A stretch of DNA of 64,000 nt, taken from positions 1 to 64,000 of the forward strand of contig NZ_FNHS01000004.1 of the NCBI RefSeq assembly GCF_900103445.1, given 5' to 3'. Under the pieces are notes generated by a model. It saw only the letters and a program-made list of their open reading frames with translations. It was not told the origin of the DNA and did no database searches. The position numbers were made by a program, and so were the translations under genes. Positions 25,631 through 35,757 of the stretch are shown piece after piece. The DNA is from Methylobacterium phyllostachyos. GTDB lineage: Bacteria > Pseudomonadota > Alphaproteobacteria > Rhizobiales > Beijerinckiaceae. Each line of letters starts with the position of its first letter. Within the stretch, counting starts at the first letter, position 1.

Positions 25631-27571
25631 ATGGTCAGGTCGGTGGCTGCGTTGAAGACTCTTCTCGTCGGCGTGATCGGGCATGTGGATCACGGCAAGA
25701 CCGCGCTGGTCCGCGCCCTCACCGGAATCGAGACGGACAGGCTGAAGGAAGAACGGGCGCGCGGCGTTTCGATCGTCCCCGGCTTTGCGTTGTTTTCTGC
25801 GGCACAGGGTGAGATCGATCTCGTTGATCTCCCAGGGCACGAGCGCTTCGTGCGCGCCATGGTCTCCGGCGCCACCGGCATGCGTGCCGTTCTGCTGGCG
25901 GTGGATGCCCACGAGGGCATCAAGCCTCAGACGGTCGAACATCTGGAGATCGCCCGGCTGATCGGCGTGCGCCGCGGCGTCCTGGCGCTCACGAAGTCCG
26001 ATCTGGCCACGCCCGACGTGATCGCGACGCGCTCGGCCGAGATCGCGGCCGCTGCGGCACGTGCGGGCCTGGAGGTGGGTCCGGTCATCGCCACCTCGAC
26101 CGTCACGGGCGCCGGCATCCCGGATCTCGCCGCGGCGCTCGCCGCCCTGCTGGGCGATGCGGAGCCCGGCACGGATGACGGCTTTCCCTACCTGCCGGTC
26201 GATCGCGTCTTCTCCCGCGCGGGATTCGGGACGGTCGTGACCGGTACCCTGCGGCGGGGTGCACTCGCCGTCGGCGATACGGTCGAGATCGCTCCCGGCG
26301 GTCGGAGCGCGGTCGTGCGTGGGTTGCAGATCCACGGCCGCGCGGTCGAGCGGGCCGAACCCGGTCGCCGCACCGCGGTGGCGCTACGCGGCGTCGGGCT
26401 CGATGAAATCGCCCGGGGACAGGCCTTGGCGCCGATAGGCCTGCTTGCCCCGAGTCCGTGGCTCGATGTCGCGATTACGGCGGCCACCGGCGCGGATGGT
26501 GCCTTGCGGAGCGGCACCGCCTGCCGCCTGCTGTTCGGAACGAGCGAGGTCGATGCCCGGCTGCGGCTGCTCGACCGCGATGCCCTGGAACCGGGCGTAA
26601 GCACGCAGGCGCAGTTGCATTTGGCGGAGCCGGTCGCTGTACCGGCGCGGGAGCCCTTCGTCCTGCGGCTCGACTCGCCCGCCGCCACCGTGGCGGGCGG
26701 CCGTATCCTCGATCCGTCGAGCCGCCGCCGTCGCCGCCACGATTCGCGCGTCTTGGCCGACCTTGCGGCACTCGCGCACGGCCAGCCGGCGAAGGCGATC
26801 TCGGTTCGCCTCGGACAGGCGGGGGCTGCGGGCGCCCCTCTGGTCGAACTTGCGCGGCTCGCCGGCGTGGGGCCAAGCCAAGTCCGTGAGATGCTGATCA
26901 AATCCGGTGCCCGGGAGGTGAGCGACCGCTTCGTCGGCGCGGCCGCCTTCGAGGCATTGCGCACCGGGATCCTGGCGACCCTCGCCCAGCATCACCGGGA
27001 CAGCCCGATGGAGCACGGCGTAACCCTCGAACGGCTCGCCCGATCCCTATCGCTTCAAGACGCGCTTGTCGGCATGGCCCTGCGCGATCTCGCCTCGGCC
27101 GGGGTGGTCGCTCAAATCGGCAATCTCTGGCGCCGGGCCGATTTCGACCCCGCCCGCAACGAGAGCGAGGCTGCCCGCCGGCTGGAGCAGATCTTCCGGC
27201 GCGCCGGCCTCAATCCGCCGGACGAGACCGAAGCAGTCGGTCGCGACGTGCGCCGCCGCGAGGCGTTGACCTATCTGGTCGGCGCCGGGATGGTGATCCG
27301 CGCCGTCGACCGGGTGCAGCGCCGCGCGGTCTTGTTCCACAGGGAAGCGGTGGCGAGCGCCCGCACCCGCCTCGCAGAGGCTTTCCCCCATGCGGCGACG
27401 CCGGAAAGCGGCTTTCTGGCTCGGGAAGCTGGGGCGACACTGGGAATTTCGCGCAAGTTCTCGATCCCGCTGCTTGAGCATCTGGACGCTACGGGTTTCA
27501 CCAGGCGCGTCGGGGATCGGCGGGTGATCGTTTCCCTGGAGAGAAATTCGGCTGACCCGATCGGAAATTAA
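25631..27571 (+). CDS. selB: Selenocysteine-specific elongation factor SelB
   Basis: A 646-residue GTPase that brings selenocysteinyl-tRNA to UGA codons marked by a SECIS hairpin. The G domain shows GVIGHVDHGKTALVRALTG, the shortened switch with GVSIVPGFALF, DLPGHERFVRAM and LTKSDLA. The beta-barrel domains follow (VDRVFSRAGFGTVVTGTLRRG). The C-terminal part, about residues 370-646, holds the winged-helix domains that bind SECIS RNA, including EHGVTLERLARSLS and GISRKFSIPLLEHLDATGFTRRVGDRR. I chose the ATG at 25631; GTG at 25643 is also possible. No selA, selD, selC or formate dehydrogenase gene is next to it, which is unusual since selA and selB are often paired. Confidence 0.95.
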   Translation: MVRSVAALKTLLVGVIGHVDHGKTALVRALTGIETDRLKEERARGVSIVPGFALFSAAQGEIDLVDLPGHERFVRAMVSGATGMRAVLLAVDAHEGIKPQTVEHLEIARLIGVRRGVLALTKSDLATPDVIATRSAEIAAAAARAGLEVGPVIATSTVTGAGIPDLAAALAALLGDAEPGTDDGFPYLPVDRVFSRAGFGTVVTGTLRRGALAVGDTVEIAPGGRSAVVRGLQIHGRAVERAEPGRRTAVALRGVGLDEIARGQALAPIGLLAPSPWLDVAITAATGADGALRSGTACRLLFGTSEVDARLRLLDRDALEPGVSTQAQLHLAEPVAVPAREPFVLRLDSPAATVAGGRILDPSSRRRRRHDSRVLADLAALAHGQPAKAISVRLGQAGAAGAPLVELARLAGVGPSQVREMLIKSGAREVSDRFVGAAAFEALRTGILATLAQHHRDSPMEHGVTLERLARSLSLQDALVGMALRDLASAGVVAQIGNLWRRADFDPARNESEAARRLEQIFRRAGLNPPDETEAVGRDVRRREALTYLVGAGMVIRAVDRVQRRAVLFHREAVASARTRLAEAFPHAATPESGFLAREAGATLGISRKFSIPLLEHLDATGFTRRVGDRRVIVSLERNSADPIGN

Positions 27572-27584
27572 GGGACGACGAGCT

Positions 27585-27884
27585 TCAAAAATCCTCGCCC
27601 GGCCAATCCCCTGGCCCAGGCTCGTAGCAGGTGTAGCCGATCAGGCAATTCGCGTTGTCCCGTGTCGGACGGAAGGCGCGCTTGGCAATCTCGGTGGGCT
27701 CGCAGAACGAGCGATCGCGAACGAACCGGTCGTAGGTCATGCCACCGGTTCCCAAAACGAGGGCACCACGCGATCGAATCAGCGCCGCGGCCTGCTGACA
27801 GGTCATGGTCGTGCTCGATGGCCGCGTCTGCGCCACAGCGGGCCCCGCCGCGAGGATGAGCGCAGCAACGATCCGAGCAACCAT
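27585..27884 (-). CDS. Small secreted protein with four cysteines, unknown function
   Basis: A 99-residue protein with a signal peptide (MVARIVAALILAAGPAVAQ) and a short mature part with four Cys residues (TCQQAAALIRSRGALVLGTG, SFCEPTE, NCLIGYTCYEPG). The ATG at 27884 is preceded by GAGG. The TCQQAAALIRSRGALVLGTGG phrase with a later YTCYEP is repeated in many small periplasmic proteins of Methylobacterium and relatives, as far as I know without a function. It converges on selB with 13 bases between. Confidence 0.82.
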   Translation of the reverse strand: MVARIVAALILAAGPAVAQTRPSSTTMTCQQAAALIRSRGALVLGTGGMTYDRFVRDRSFCEPTEIAKRAFRPTRDNANCLIGYTCYEPGPGDWPGEDF

Positions 27885-28255
27885 CGCCTCTTCGTGCCTG
27901 ACCGCCGACTTCCGTATGAACTCGTTTGGCTTGGGCGTTTGTTCCAAGACAGGTCGCGGCAGCATTCGGTCGGACGTCAGGGTGACCTGAACCCCATCGA
28001 GAACCGTTTCGGGAGCGCGACATCGACCCCACCACGCGGCCGCATTCGTTCCGCAAAAGCCTCCAGAATTTGGTGACTCGCCGGACCTTGCACCTACTCG
28101 GCAACAATCAAACCGAAAGCCGGCGAATTCGATCGTTCAACCCGGACATATCTCGATACTCGATTGTACGGAATAGTACGGAATGAGCTGGGAGTGATTC
28201 TGACAACCGTCGATGATATGCATCCCCGAACGGTGCAGATAGGATCGGAGGTTCA
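27885..28255. other. Intergenic stretch with a short tandem repeat
   Basis: About 370 bases without a recognisable gene lie between the small secreted protein and the methyltransferase. Near 28166-28185 the 10-base unit GTACGGAATA is followed by GTACGGAATG, a short direct repeat that could be a regulator site. No promoter boxes can be named with confidence. Confidence 0.45.
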
Positions 28256-29182
28256 ATGCAGGAACACGAAGAAAGAAATAATCTGCCGCGTTATGAGCAT
28301 CCGCGCCCATTCGATCCGCAAGCGCGGTGCTATTGGTATCATTCACAGCAGTTCCCGGACGGTGAGCGGGTGCGCGGGAGTTGGACGATCGATGATTTCA
28401 CCGCCTACATCGGTGGCTTCGCTCTTGGCGGAAAATCCGTGCTGGATGTTGGTACGGCCTCGGGCTACCTGGCCTTCAACGCCGAGAAGGCAGGGGCCAC
28501 GGTCACGGCCCTGGACGCCGCCACGACCCATGAATTCCGGCACTTTCCCTTTGCCGAAAGCCTGTCTTTTCAGGATGTAAAAGCGTATCGCGCGGTATGG
28601 GAAAGTGAAAATCTCGCGCCCATCAAGAACTCATGGTGGTACGCTTGGAATAAGTTCGGCAGTTCGGCACGGTGTGTCTATGCGCCGATGATCGAGCTTT
28701 ACGAGTGGCCGGCGCAAATGTTCGATGTCGTCATGGCCGGCGCCATCGTAGAGCACTTGTCGGATCCTGTCTTTGCGATTGGTGCCTGGGCCAGACTTGC
28801 CAAGGACGCTGTGCTGATCCCGTTCACCGACGTGCTGCCAACCCATGAACTGATGATGCGGCCGATCACACCGTTGGACGACAGTCGCATCAACTATGTC
28901 TGGTGGCATCTCTCACGCGGTCTCTACGACAAAATCTTCGATAACCTCGGTTTCGATGTGCACTACACCCTGGCTCGTGCCGAACACCACGATGCTGAAG
29001 GGGGATCGGAAATGGCGACGCGTCCGTCGATCATCGCGCTCCGGCGCGGTTCGGATTCGGCACGCACGTTCGACACGGCGGCGCTCATCGACCCTGTCCG
29101 GCCAGCGCTCGCTCCCACGACTTCCGCGGCTGCCCCCAACACCCGCCGTCGCGGTCTCCTCCGCCGGTTACTGCCCCGGTGA
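28256..29182 (+). CDS. Class I SAM-dependent methyltransferase
   Basis: A 308-residue protein with a SAM-binding Rossmann fold. The motif I region is KSVLDVGTASGYLAFNAEKAGATVTALDAA, and the motif IV-like region is FDVVMAGAIVEHLSDPVFAIGAWARLAK. The N-terminal part (CYWYHSQQFPDGERVRGSWTIDD) is found in a group of methyltransferases near the tRNA-wobble CmoB and glycan types, so the substrate is open. The C-terminal 45 residues are low in complexity (Ala, Pro, Thr, then Arg). The ATG at 28256 has GGAGG nearby (TCGGAGGTTCA). It converges on the glycosyltransferase at 29195 with a 12-base gap. Confidence 0.87.
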   Translation: MQEHEERNNLPRYEHPRPFDPQARCYWYHSQQFPDGERVRGSWTIDDFTAYIGGFALGGKSVLDVGTASGYLAFNAEKAGATVTALDAATTHEFRHFPFAESLSFQDVKAYRAVWESENLAPIKNSWWYAWNKFGSSARCVYAPMIELYEWPAQMFDVVMAGAIVEHLSDPVFAIGAWARLAKDAVLIPFTDVLPTHELMMRPITPLDDSRINYVWWHLSRGLYDKIFDNLGFDVHYTLARAEHHDAEGGSEMATRPSIIALRRGSDSARTFDTAALIDPVRPALAPTTSAAAPNTRRRGLLRRLLPR

Positions 29183-29194
29183 GATCTGTCGCGG

Positions 29195-30409
29195 TCAGGC
29201 GCCGGGCGGCATGCGCAGGACGTTCCATGCGGCCGCGCCCGTCGCGAAGGGCAGCGCCAAAGTCGGTTGCGGCATGAGCGCGGCGTAGATCGGCAGGTGC
29301 CGGGTTGCGCAGGCCGCCCAGGTCTGGGCCTCGATGCAATCGCGCCCCGTATTGCGAAGGCGAGCCCGGCGCGCGGGCTCAAGGCTCGCCTGCATCGCCG
29401 AAGCGATGACAGCGGGGTCGCTGGAGTCGAGCCAGAGGGCTGCCCCAGGGGGCAGATATTCCGTGTAGGGCGGCCGGGCCGGGACGATGACCGGGCTGCC
29501 GCAGGCCGTGGCCTCCAGCGCGCACAGCCCGGAGCTCTCCGCACCCGGGGGAATGACCAGCGTGTCCACCAACCTGTAGAGACCCGGCATATCGCCTTGA
29601 TCGACCGGCCCAGTGCAGATCACCGGCCTGCCGGAGCCGACTTGCAGGCCTTCGCGTTCCAGGGCTGCGTAGCAGCAGGCCTCGTAACCTGTCGGCTCGG
29701 GGGCGCTCGCCGCGCCTGATATGACGAGCTGAGCCGCCGGAACGCTTCGATGGAGCGTCGCGAAGGCCTCGATGATCGCGAGGGTGTTCTTACGCGCCGC
29801 GAAGCCGCCGACACTGAGGAAGACCGGTCCGCGACCCAGCCCGAGCCGCGCACGCAAGGCGGCATCGCTGGGTCCCGGAGTCGGGTGAAAGACGGTGCCA
29901 TCGACGCCGGTGCCGATGACCTCGGCCTGCGCGCCGTAGGTGCCGGTCAGCGCTGCCGCCCAGGATCGGCTCACGCAGAGCAATTGGCCAGCATCGACGA
30001 TCGCCCGATCCTGCCACCGGGCGAGTTGCGCATCGGCGAAAGTCTCGATGCGGTGGACCGTCCGCACGAAGCCCCCGATGAGGCGTCGACGCGTCAGGGT
30101 GGCCAGCGCGTTGCCGCTGATGCTGCACTGGGCGTGGAAAACATCGAAATCGCAGGCCGCCGGTGTGGAGAAATGCGCGAGGTAATCGCCGATTCGGGCA
30201 CCGATGAACGCCGCCGCGGAGTCGCAGACCGGCTTGGCCGCGACCGAGATCACCGGGCAGCGCGCGTCGCGGAAGAAGCCGCGCCCGGTCGGGTCGGGGG
30301 CGTGAACTACGGCTTCGTGGCCGAGCGCGCACAGGGCCTCGCCGAGTGCCAGGGCATGGACTCCGGTGCCGCCGGGGGCCGTCGATGGGGCGAGGATCGC
30401 GATGCGCAC
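29195..30409 (-). CDS. Glycosyltransferase family 4 (similar to MSMEG_0565 family)
   Basis: A 404-residue GT-B glycosyltransferase. The start RIAILAPSTAPGGTGVHALALGEALCALGHEAVVHAPDPTGRGFFR is close to what I know of the MSMEG_0565 glycosyltransferase family (TIGR04047). The C-terminal half holds FLSVGGFAARKNTLAIIEAF and PPGAESSGLCALEATACGSPVIV, the nucleotide-sugar binding half of GT4. The start is a GTG at 30409. In mycobacteria and other bacteria the family lies in a cluster with a nitrilase and radical-SAM genes (the Nit1C-type cluster); none of those is seen beside it here. It converges on the methyltransferase and is divergent from the SGNH hydrolase. Confidence 0.85.
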   Translation of the reverse strand: MRIAILAPSTAPGGTGVHALALGEALCALGHEAVVHAPDPTGRGFFRDARCPVISVAAKPVCDSAAAFIGARIGDYLAHFSTPAACDFDVFHAQCSISGNALATLTRRRLIGGFVRTVHRIETFADAQLARWQDRAIVDAGQLLCVSRSWAAALTGTYGAQAEVIGTGVDGTVFHPTPGPSDAALRARLGLGRGPVFLSVGGFAARKNTLAIIEAFATLHRSVPAAQLVISGAASAPEPTGYEACCYAALEREGLQVGSGRPVICTGPVDQGDMPGLYRLVDTLVIPPGAESSGLCALEATACGSPVIVPARPPYTEYLPPGAALWLDSSDPAVIASAMQASLEPARRARLRNTGRDCIEAQTWAACATRHLPIYAALMPQPTLALPFATGAAAWNVLRMPPGA

Positions 30410-30697
30410 ACTGTCGACCCTAGGACGGCACAACGCGGCTCGCGGCCGGTTCAGACCTCGCGGTCGAAGTCCTGAACCTCGGTCTCCGCCGCCATCTCGG
30501 AGATCCGCGCCGAGCCAGACGCATCGTCCGTGCCGCGGCTCCCCCCTCAACGCAGTAGCTTCGGTGAGGCGCGTCCACGGCTTGTAAATTTTGTGTTACG
30601 AATTCATCTCACTTTCACATCGCGTGCGGAACGCCACCTTTCAAACGCGTGTGTCAGACTGTATCCGTCACCCACGAGTGCCGGAGCTGTCGGTCCC

Positions 30698-31516
30698 GTG
30701 TTCAAGTCCTCCAAGACCTCAATTGCCGCGCGGCCGGTCCGCCGAATGCTGCGACGTCTCGGCGTGCTCTTCGGCCTTCTCGTTCTGCCCACGGCGGTCC
30801 TTGCCTATGCGGACCTCCTGCCCGACTCGCTGGATCTCCTCGGACTCGACCTGCGCGAGAGTCCGGACCTTCCACATGTCGCCCGCCAGATTGCCATCGG
30901 CGCGCCCCTGAAGATCGTGGCGTTCGGCTCGTCATCGACCGAGGGGATCGGCGCCTCGAGCCCGGCGAATGCCTATCCGGCCCGTCTCCAGATCGATCTT
31001 CGCAAGAAGCTGCATGGGATCGACGTGGCGGTGATCAACCGCGGCATCGGTGGTGAGCACGTGGACGATATGCTGGCGCGCCTCGACCGCGACGTCATCG
31101 CAGCCGAGCCTCAGCTCGTGATCTGGCAAACCGGCAGCAACGATCCGCTGCGTGGTGTCTCCATCGCGCATTTCCGCGAGGCCACGGTGGCGGCAATCCG
31201 CAGGATTCGCGACGCCGGCATCGACGTGGTTTTGATGGAGCCGCAATGGTGCCCGAAGCTTGAAGCAACGCCGGGCGCATCAAGGTTTCTTGAAGCCGTG
31301 CGCAGCATCGGGGACGAACTCGATGTGCCGGTGATCCGCCGTGCCGACCTGATGCATGGCTGGGTGCGTGAGGGAAAGCTGACGACCAAGCAGCTCTTCG
31401 CCTCCGATGGCCTGCATATGGCCGACCGCGGCTACGCCCTCCTGGCCGAAGCCGCGGCCCGGTCGATCCTGGAGGATGCCGGATCTGTCGAAGCACCGCA
31501 GGCCGTAGCCGAGTAG
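30698..31516 (+). CDS. SGNH/GDSL-type hydrolase (secreted or membrane-anchored)
   Basis: A 272-residue SGNH-fold esterase. The N-terminal hydrophobic stretch (LGVLFGLLVLPTAVLAYADLL) is a signal peptide or anchor. Block I is KIVAFGSSSTEGIGAS with the nucleophile Ser, block II is NRGIGGEHVDDML, block III is WQTGSNDPLR and block V is ASDGLHMADRGY with the catalytic Asp and His. I chose the GTG at 30698, which has GGAG 11 bases upstream; an ATG at 30746 is another option. Such enzymes often remove acetyl groups from surface sugars, and the neighbouring glycosyltransferase would fit that, but it is an inference. Confidence 0.88.
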   Translation: MFKSSKTSIAARPVRRMLRRLGVLFGLLVLPTAVLAYADLLPDSLDLLGLDLRESPDLPHVARQIAIGAPLKIVAFGSSSTEGIGASSPANAYPARLQIDLRKKLHGIDVAVINRGIGGEHVDDMLARLDRDVIAAEPQLVIWQTGSNDPLRGVSIAHFREATVAAIRRIRDAGIDVVLMEPQWCPKLEATPGASRFLEAVRSIGDELDVPVIRRADLMHGWVREGKLTTKQLFASDGLHMADRGYALLAEAAARSILEDAGSVEAPQAVAE

Positions 31517-31586
31517 AGCGCGCCGTGCGGCTGGACTTGGCTGACCGAACTCCCCATCTCGGCGCGATCGAGAGCGGAGCCGAACG

Positions 31587-32165
31587 TTGAGCCAGGACGG
31601 ATTCAGGTACGACGACCGGGGCGCGGTGCCCCAGATGCACGCCACCACGATCCTGATGGTCCGCAAGGGCGGCCGCGTGGTGTTGGGCGGCGACGGTCAG
31701 GTCAGCCTCGGCCAGACCATCGTAAAGGGCAATGCCCGGAAGGTTCGACGCTTGGCCAAAGGCGCCGTGATCGGCGGATTCGCGGGCGCGACGGCCGATG
31801 CCTTCACCCTGTTCGAACGGCTCGAAGCCAAGCTGGAGCAATATCCCGGGCAGCTGACGCGCGCTTGTGTAGAGCTCACGAAGGATTGGCGGACCGACCG
31901 ATACCTCCGGCGCCTCGAAGCCATGATGTTGGTGGCCGATCGCGATGTGAGCCTGCTCCTGTCGGGTTCAGGCGACGTGCTGGAGCCCGAGAGCGGCGTG
32001 ATGGCCATCGGCTCGGGTGGCAACTATGCCTTGGCGGCCGCCCGAGCGCTTGAGGACGGTGATCTCGACGCGGAAGCGATCGTCCGTCGCGCCATGACGA
32101 TTGCGGCCGAGATCTGCGTCTATACCAACGGCAATCTGGTGATCGAGGCCCTCGAGGCTGACTAA
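31587..32165 (+). CDS. hslV: ATP-dependent protease peptidase subunit HslV
   Basis: A 192-residue proteasome-like threonine peptidase that works with the HslU ATPase in the cytoplasm. It has a short propeptide and then [26 protein letters not shown], where Thr 20 would be the nucleophile after processing. The phrases [35 protein letters not shown] and [15 protein letters not shown] are family marks. The start is a TTG at 31587 with GGAG about seven bases upstream. hslU is on the same strand but not next to it: a chemoreceptor and a SulP transporter lie between. Confidence 0.97.
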   Translation: MSQDGFRYDDRGAVPQMHATTILMVRKGGRVVLGGDGQVSLGQTIVKGNARKVRRLAKGAVIGGFAGATADAFTLFERLEAKLEQYPGQLTRACVELTKDWRTDRYLRRLEAMMLVADRDVSLLLSGSGDVLEPESGVMAIGSGGNYALAAARALEDGDLDAEAIVRRAMTIAAEICVYTNGNLVIEALEAD

Positions 32166-32301
32166 CGGGTCAACAGGGGACTCAGCGCCGGTACGGCCCA
32201 GACCATAGCGCCAACCAGTGCCGGGAAGCTCGGGCGGTTAACGGCCTCTTGAGCAATTGACGTTATTTTGCATCCAACCGCGCCCCAGGGGTTGGATCGA
32301 G

Positions 32302-33972
32302 ATGAAGATCGGTGGGAAACTTCTCGGCTTCGTCGGCGCCTGCAGCCTGACCACGCTGGTCGTGGCCGGGATCAGCGTGGCGACACTGCAGAGCTTCGAG
32401 CAGACTTTCGGGACCGTCGAAAGCGCCGCGGTCCGGGCGCTCGACGCGGCAAACTTCAATCGCCTCGCCGCCGAGGTCACGATGGATTCCCGCGGCGTCT
32501 ACGCTTCCACCGATCGAGCTGAGGCGGCGAAATACGCCGCCGGCATCCGGAAAGGCCTGGCCGAGATGGATGCCCTGCGCGCCGCCTGGGCCCCGAAATT
32601 GACTGCCTCCGAGCACCCGCTCTTCGACGTGATGACACGCAATTTCGAGGCGTTCCGGACCTTGCGGACGACCCTGGCCGATGCCGGTGAGACCGTCAGC
32701 CCGCGGGCCGCCGCAGAACTGGGCTTCAACCCCGCCAACCAAAGCAACCGCAGGGCCTTCCAGGCGAGCATCGACGCGCTCGTGAGCCAGGGCCGCGTCG
32801 AGATGGCGGCGATCAAGGGCGACACGCAAGCCCTCTTCCAGACCCGGACGCTGCTCCTGCTCGGGCTCGCCCTGGCCGGGGCGCTGATCTGCTGCGCCCT
32901 GGGCCTCCTCGTCGGGCAGCGCCAGATCGCCCGTCCACTGCGGGCGGTCTCAGAGGCGATCGAGCGCCTGTCACGGGGCGACCATACGCTCCCGGATGTG
33001 AGGCCGCGACACGACGAAATTGGCGCGCTCTGGCAGAGCACCAGGGTTCTCAACGATACGCTGCTCGCGGCCGAAGCCCTGCGCCAGGAGCATCAGCGCA
33101 TGGGCGCCGACTCCGCCACACGGAAGCGCGTCGAGATGGCGGATCTCGCCGAACGGTTCCAGGAGAACATCGGTGGGCTCGTCGGGCACCTTGCGGGGGC
33201 GGCCGGCGGCATGGAGCGGGCCGCCGCCACGATGGCCGGCAATGCCGAGCGCACCGGCAGCCAATCGCAGTCCGTGACGCGTGCCGCAGAGACCACAGCC
33301 CGCAACGTCGAGGCGGTGGCGGCCGCCACGGAGGAACTCGCGGCCACGGCCAGCGAGATCGGCGTCCAGGTCACCCAGACCTCGAGCGCCGCCGAGAGTG
33401 CCGTGGAGGCGACGCGGCGGACGCGGACGAGCGTCCAGGCATTGGCCCGCAGCGCCGACGGGATTGGGCAGGTCGTATCGCTGATCTCGACCATCGCGGG
33501 GCAGACCAACCTGTTGGCGCTCAACGCCACGATCGAGGCCGCCCGAGCCGGCGAGGCGGGCCGGGGGTTCGCAGTCGTCGCCACCGAGGTGAAGGACCTG
33601 GCGACCCAGACCGCCAAGGCCACCGAGGAGATCGCCAGCCAGATCGCCGCCATGCGCGCCGCGACGCACGAGGCCGTGGCGGCGATCGAGGCGATCGGGG
33701 GCACGATCGAGCAGGTCCACGGGATCGCGATCGGCGTATCGGCGGCGGTCGAGGAGCAGCAGGCCGCCACGCAGGAGATCGCCCGCAGTGTTTCCGAGGC
33801 GGCGAGCGGCACCCGCTCGGTTACAGAGACGATGGCCCTGGTCCTGGACGCAGCGCGTGTGACCGGCATCAGCGCCGCGCAAGTCCTTGAGGCTGCCGCC
33901 GACATCGCCCGGCGGTCGAACGGGTTAGGCGGCGAGGTTGCGGGCTTCGTGGCGCAGGTGCGGGCCGCTTGA
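32302..33972 (+). CDS. Methyl-accepting chemotaxis protein
   Basis: A 556-residue chemoreceptor. The first membrane helix is [22 protein letters not shown], a periplasmic helical-bundle sensor of about 150 residues follows, the second helix is [22 protein letters not shown], and a HAMP linker ([18 protein letters not shown]) follows. The cytoplasmic signalling part has the highly conserved hairpin tip [39 protein letters not shown]. No C-terminal pentapeptide for CheR docking is present. It is inserted between hslV and hslU on the same strand. The ligand is unknown. ATG at 32302. Confidence 0.96.
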   Translation: MKIGGKLLGFVGACSLTTLVVAGISVATLQSFEQTFGTVESAAVRALDAANFNRLAAEVTMDSRGVYASTDRAEAAKYAAGIRKGLAEMDALRAAWAPKLTASEHPLFDVMTRNFEAFRTLRTTLADAGETVSPRAAAELGFNPANQSNRRAFQASIDALVSQGRVEMAAIKGDTQALFQTRTLLLLGLALAGALICCALGLLVGQRQIARPLRAVSEAIERLSRGDHTLPDVRPRHDEIGALWQSTRVLNDTLLAAEALRQEHQRMGADSATRKRVEMADLAERFQENIGGLVGHLAGAAGGMERAAATMAGNAERTGSQSQSVTRAAETTARNVEAVAAATEELAATASEIGVQVTQTSSAAESAVEATRRTRTSVQALARSADGIGQVVSLISTIAGQTNLLALNATIEAARAGEAGRGFAVVATEVKDLATQTAKATEEIASQIAAMRAATHEAVAAIEAIGGTIEQVHGIAIGVSAAVEEQQAATQEIARSVSEAASGTRSVTETMALVLDAARVTGISAAQVLEAAADIARRSNGLGGEVAGFVAQVRAA

Positions 33973-34157
33973 GCACCGCCAGCACGATGGCTGATGTTGC
34001 ATTGCAGAGCTGAGCGCCGTAGGAGCACAGCATTCGCAAGGACCCGGTGAAAGCCCGGGTGGCTCTTCCGGCCGCCGATCCGCCGGACCACGCATCCGAG
34101 CCGCGCCTATCGTCCACCCACGAGGTGGCTGCGCGCCTCGTGCGGATTATTCACCCC

Positions 34158-35654
34158 ATGCAGCGCAGCCCATTCGGACCCGCTGGCCTTCACGGCCAGT
34201 GGTTCTCCAATCTCCGCGGCGACACCCTCTCGGGTATCGTCGTCGCCCTCGCTCTCATACCGGAGGCCATCGGCTTCTCGGTGATCGCGGGGGTCGATCC
34301 CAAGGTCGGTCTTTACGCGTCGGTGGTGATCGCCTGCACCATCGCGTTCGCGGGCGGACGCCCCGCGATGATTTCGGCCGCCACGGCCGCCACGGCCGTC
34401 GTGATGATCGAACTCGTGCGTGAGCACGGGGTTCAGTACCTCTTCGCCGCCACCATCCTGATGGGTCTCTTCCAGATCTTGGCTGGGCTCCTCCGCCTCG
34501 GCCGGTTGATGCGGTTCGTCTCGCAATCGGTGATGACCGGCTTCGTCAACGCGCTGGCGATCCTGATCTTCCTGGCACAGCTGCCGGAGCTCACCGGCGT
34601 GACCCCGGCGACTTATTGGCTGATCGGCCTTGGGCTCGCGATCATCTACGGCTTTCCTCGGATCACCCGGGCAATCCCGTCGCCCCTTGTGGCGATCGCC
34701 GTGCTGACCGCCGTCACGGCCGTCTTCCATCTTGACGTCCGCACGGTCTCGCATCTGGGCGCCCTGCCCTCATCCCTGCCGAGTTTCGCACTGCCGGACG
34801 TGCCCTTGAGCCTCGAGACCCTGCGGATCATCTTGCCCTACGCGGCAACGCTTGCCGCCGTTGGCCTGCTGGAGAGCCTGCTCACCGCGCAGATCGTCGA
34901 TGACATGACCGATACCGGCAGCAACAAGAACCGCGAGTGCATGGGCCAGGGAATCGCCAACATGGCATCCGCCGTGTTCGGCGGCATGGGCGGCTGCGCG
35001 ATGATCGGCCAATCGGTGATCAACGTCTCATCGGGGGCGCGGGGCCGGCTCTCGACCCTGGTGGCCGGCGCCTTCCTGCTGCTGCTGCTGGTGGCCCTCC
35101 AGGATCTGCTTGCCGTCGTGCCGGTGGCGGCGCTGACGGCGGTGATGATCATGGTCTCGCTGAACACCTTCTCCTGGCGCTCGTTGGCGCAACTGCACGT
35201 CAACCCCCTGCCCTCCTCGGCGGTGATGCTGGCGACGGTCATCGTCGTGGTGGCCACGAAGGACCTCGCCATCGGCGTGCTGGTCGGCGTGCTCCTGTCG
35301 GGCGTCTTTTTCGCCAACAAGGTATCGCGTCTCAGCCAGGTCTCGTCCGCACTATCGTCGGATGGCCGGACCCGAACCTACCGGGTCGCCGGACAGATCT
35401 TCTTCGCCTCAGCGGGTACCTTCTCGGAGGCGATCGACGTCCTCGAACCCGTGGAGCGCCTCGTGATCGACGTCACGGCGGCGCATTTCTGGGACATCTC
35501 GGCGGTGGCGGCCCTCGACCGCGTGGTCCTGAAGGCCCGGGCGCGGGGGCGCATCGTCGAAGTCGTCGGGCTGAACGCGGCCAGCGCGACACTCGTCGAA
35601 CGGTTCGGGACACACGACAAGCCCGGAGCCGCGCCATCGATCGCGGGGCATTGA
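34158..35654 (+). CDS. SulP family anion transporter with STAS domain
   Basis: A 498-residue transporter of the SulP (SLC26) family, which carries sulfate, bicarbonate or dicarboxylates across the inner membrane. The family opening is [37 protein letters not shown], followed by about ten or more hydrophobic helices and [29 protein letters not shown]. The C-terminal STAS domain ([20 protein letters not shown] and [21 protein letters not shown]) is cytoplasmic. I chose the ATG at 34158; a GTG at 34140 with GAGGTG upstream is an alternative. It lies between the chemoreceptor and hslU. The substrate is not known. Confidence 0.93.
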   Translation: MQRSPFGPAGLHGQWFSNLRGDTLSGIVVALALIPEAIGFSVIAGVDPKVGLYASVVIACTIAFAGGRPAMISAATAATAVVMIELVREHGVQYLFAATILMGLFQILAGLLRLGRLMRFVSQSVMTGFVNALAILIFLAQLPELTGVTPATYWLIGLGLAIIYGFPRITRAIPSPLVAIAVLTAVTAVFHLDVRTVSHLGALPSSLPSFALPDVPLSLETLRIILPYAATLAAVGLLESLLTAQIVDDMTDTGSNKNRECMGQGIANMASAVFGGMGGCAMIGQSVINVSSGARGRLSTLVAGAFLLLLLVALQDLLAVVPVAALTAVMIMVSLNTFSWRSLAQLHVNPLPSSAVMLATVIVVVATKDLAIGVLVGVLLSGVFFANKVSRLSQVSSALSSDGRTRTYRVAGQIFFASAGTFSEAIDVLEPVERLVIDVTAAHFWDISAVAALDRVVLKARARGRIVEVVGLNAASATLVERFGTHDKPGAAPSIAGH

Positions 35655-35757
35655 GGCGGCCATTCGCCCGCGCGCTAGCCCCTTGCGCGGGGCGCCGCGG
35701 AACCCCATTCCCGGCGCAGGGCCAAGCAACGCGGCCGGGAACAGGGATGGACCAGCG

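Noticed and set aside
25196..28255. tRNA-Sec (selC) or selA near selB
   Set aside because: I read both gaps for a long-armed tRNA with a TCA anticodon and for SelA motifs and saw none.
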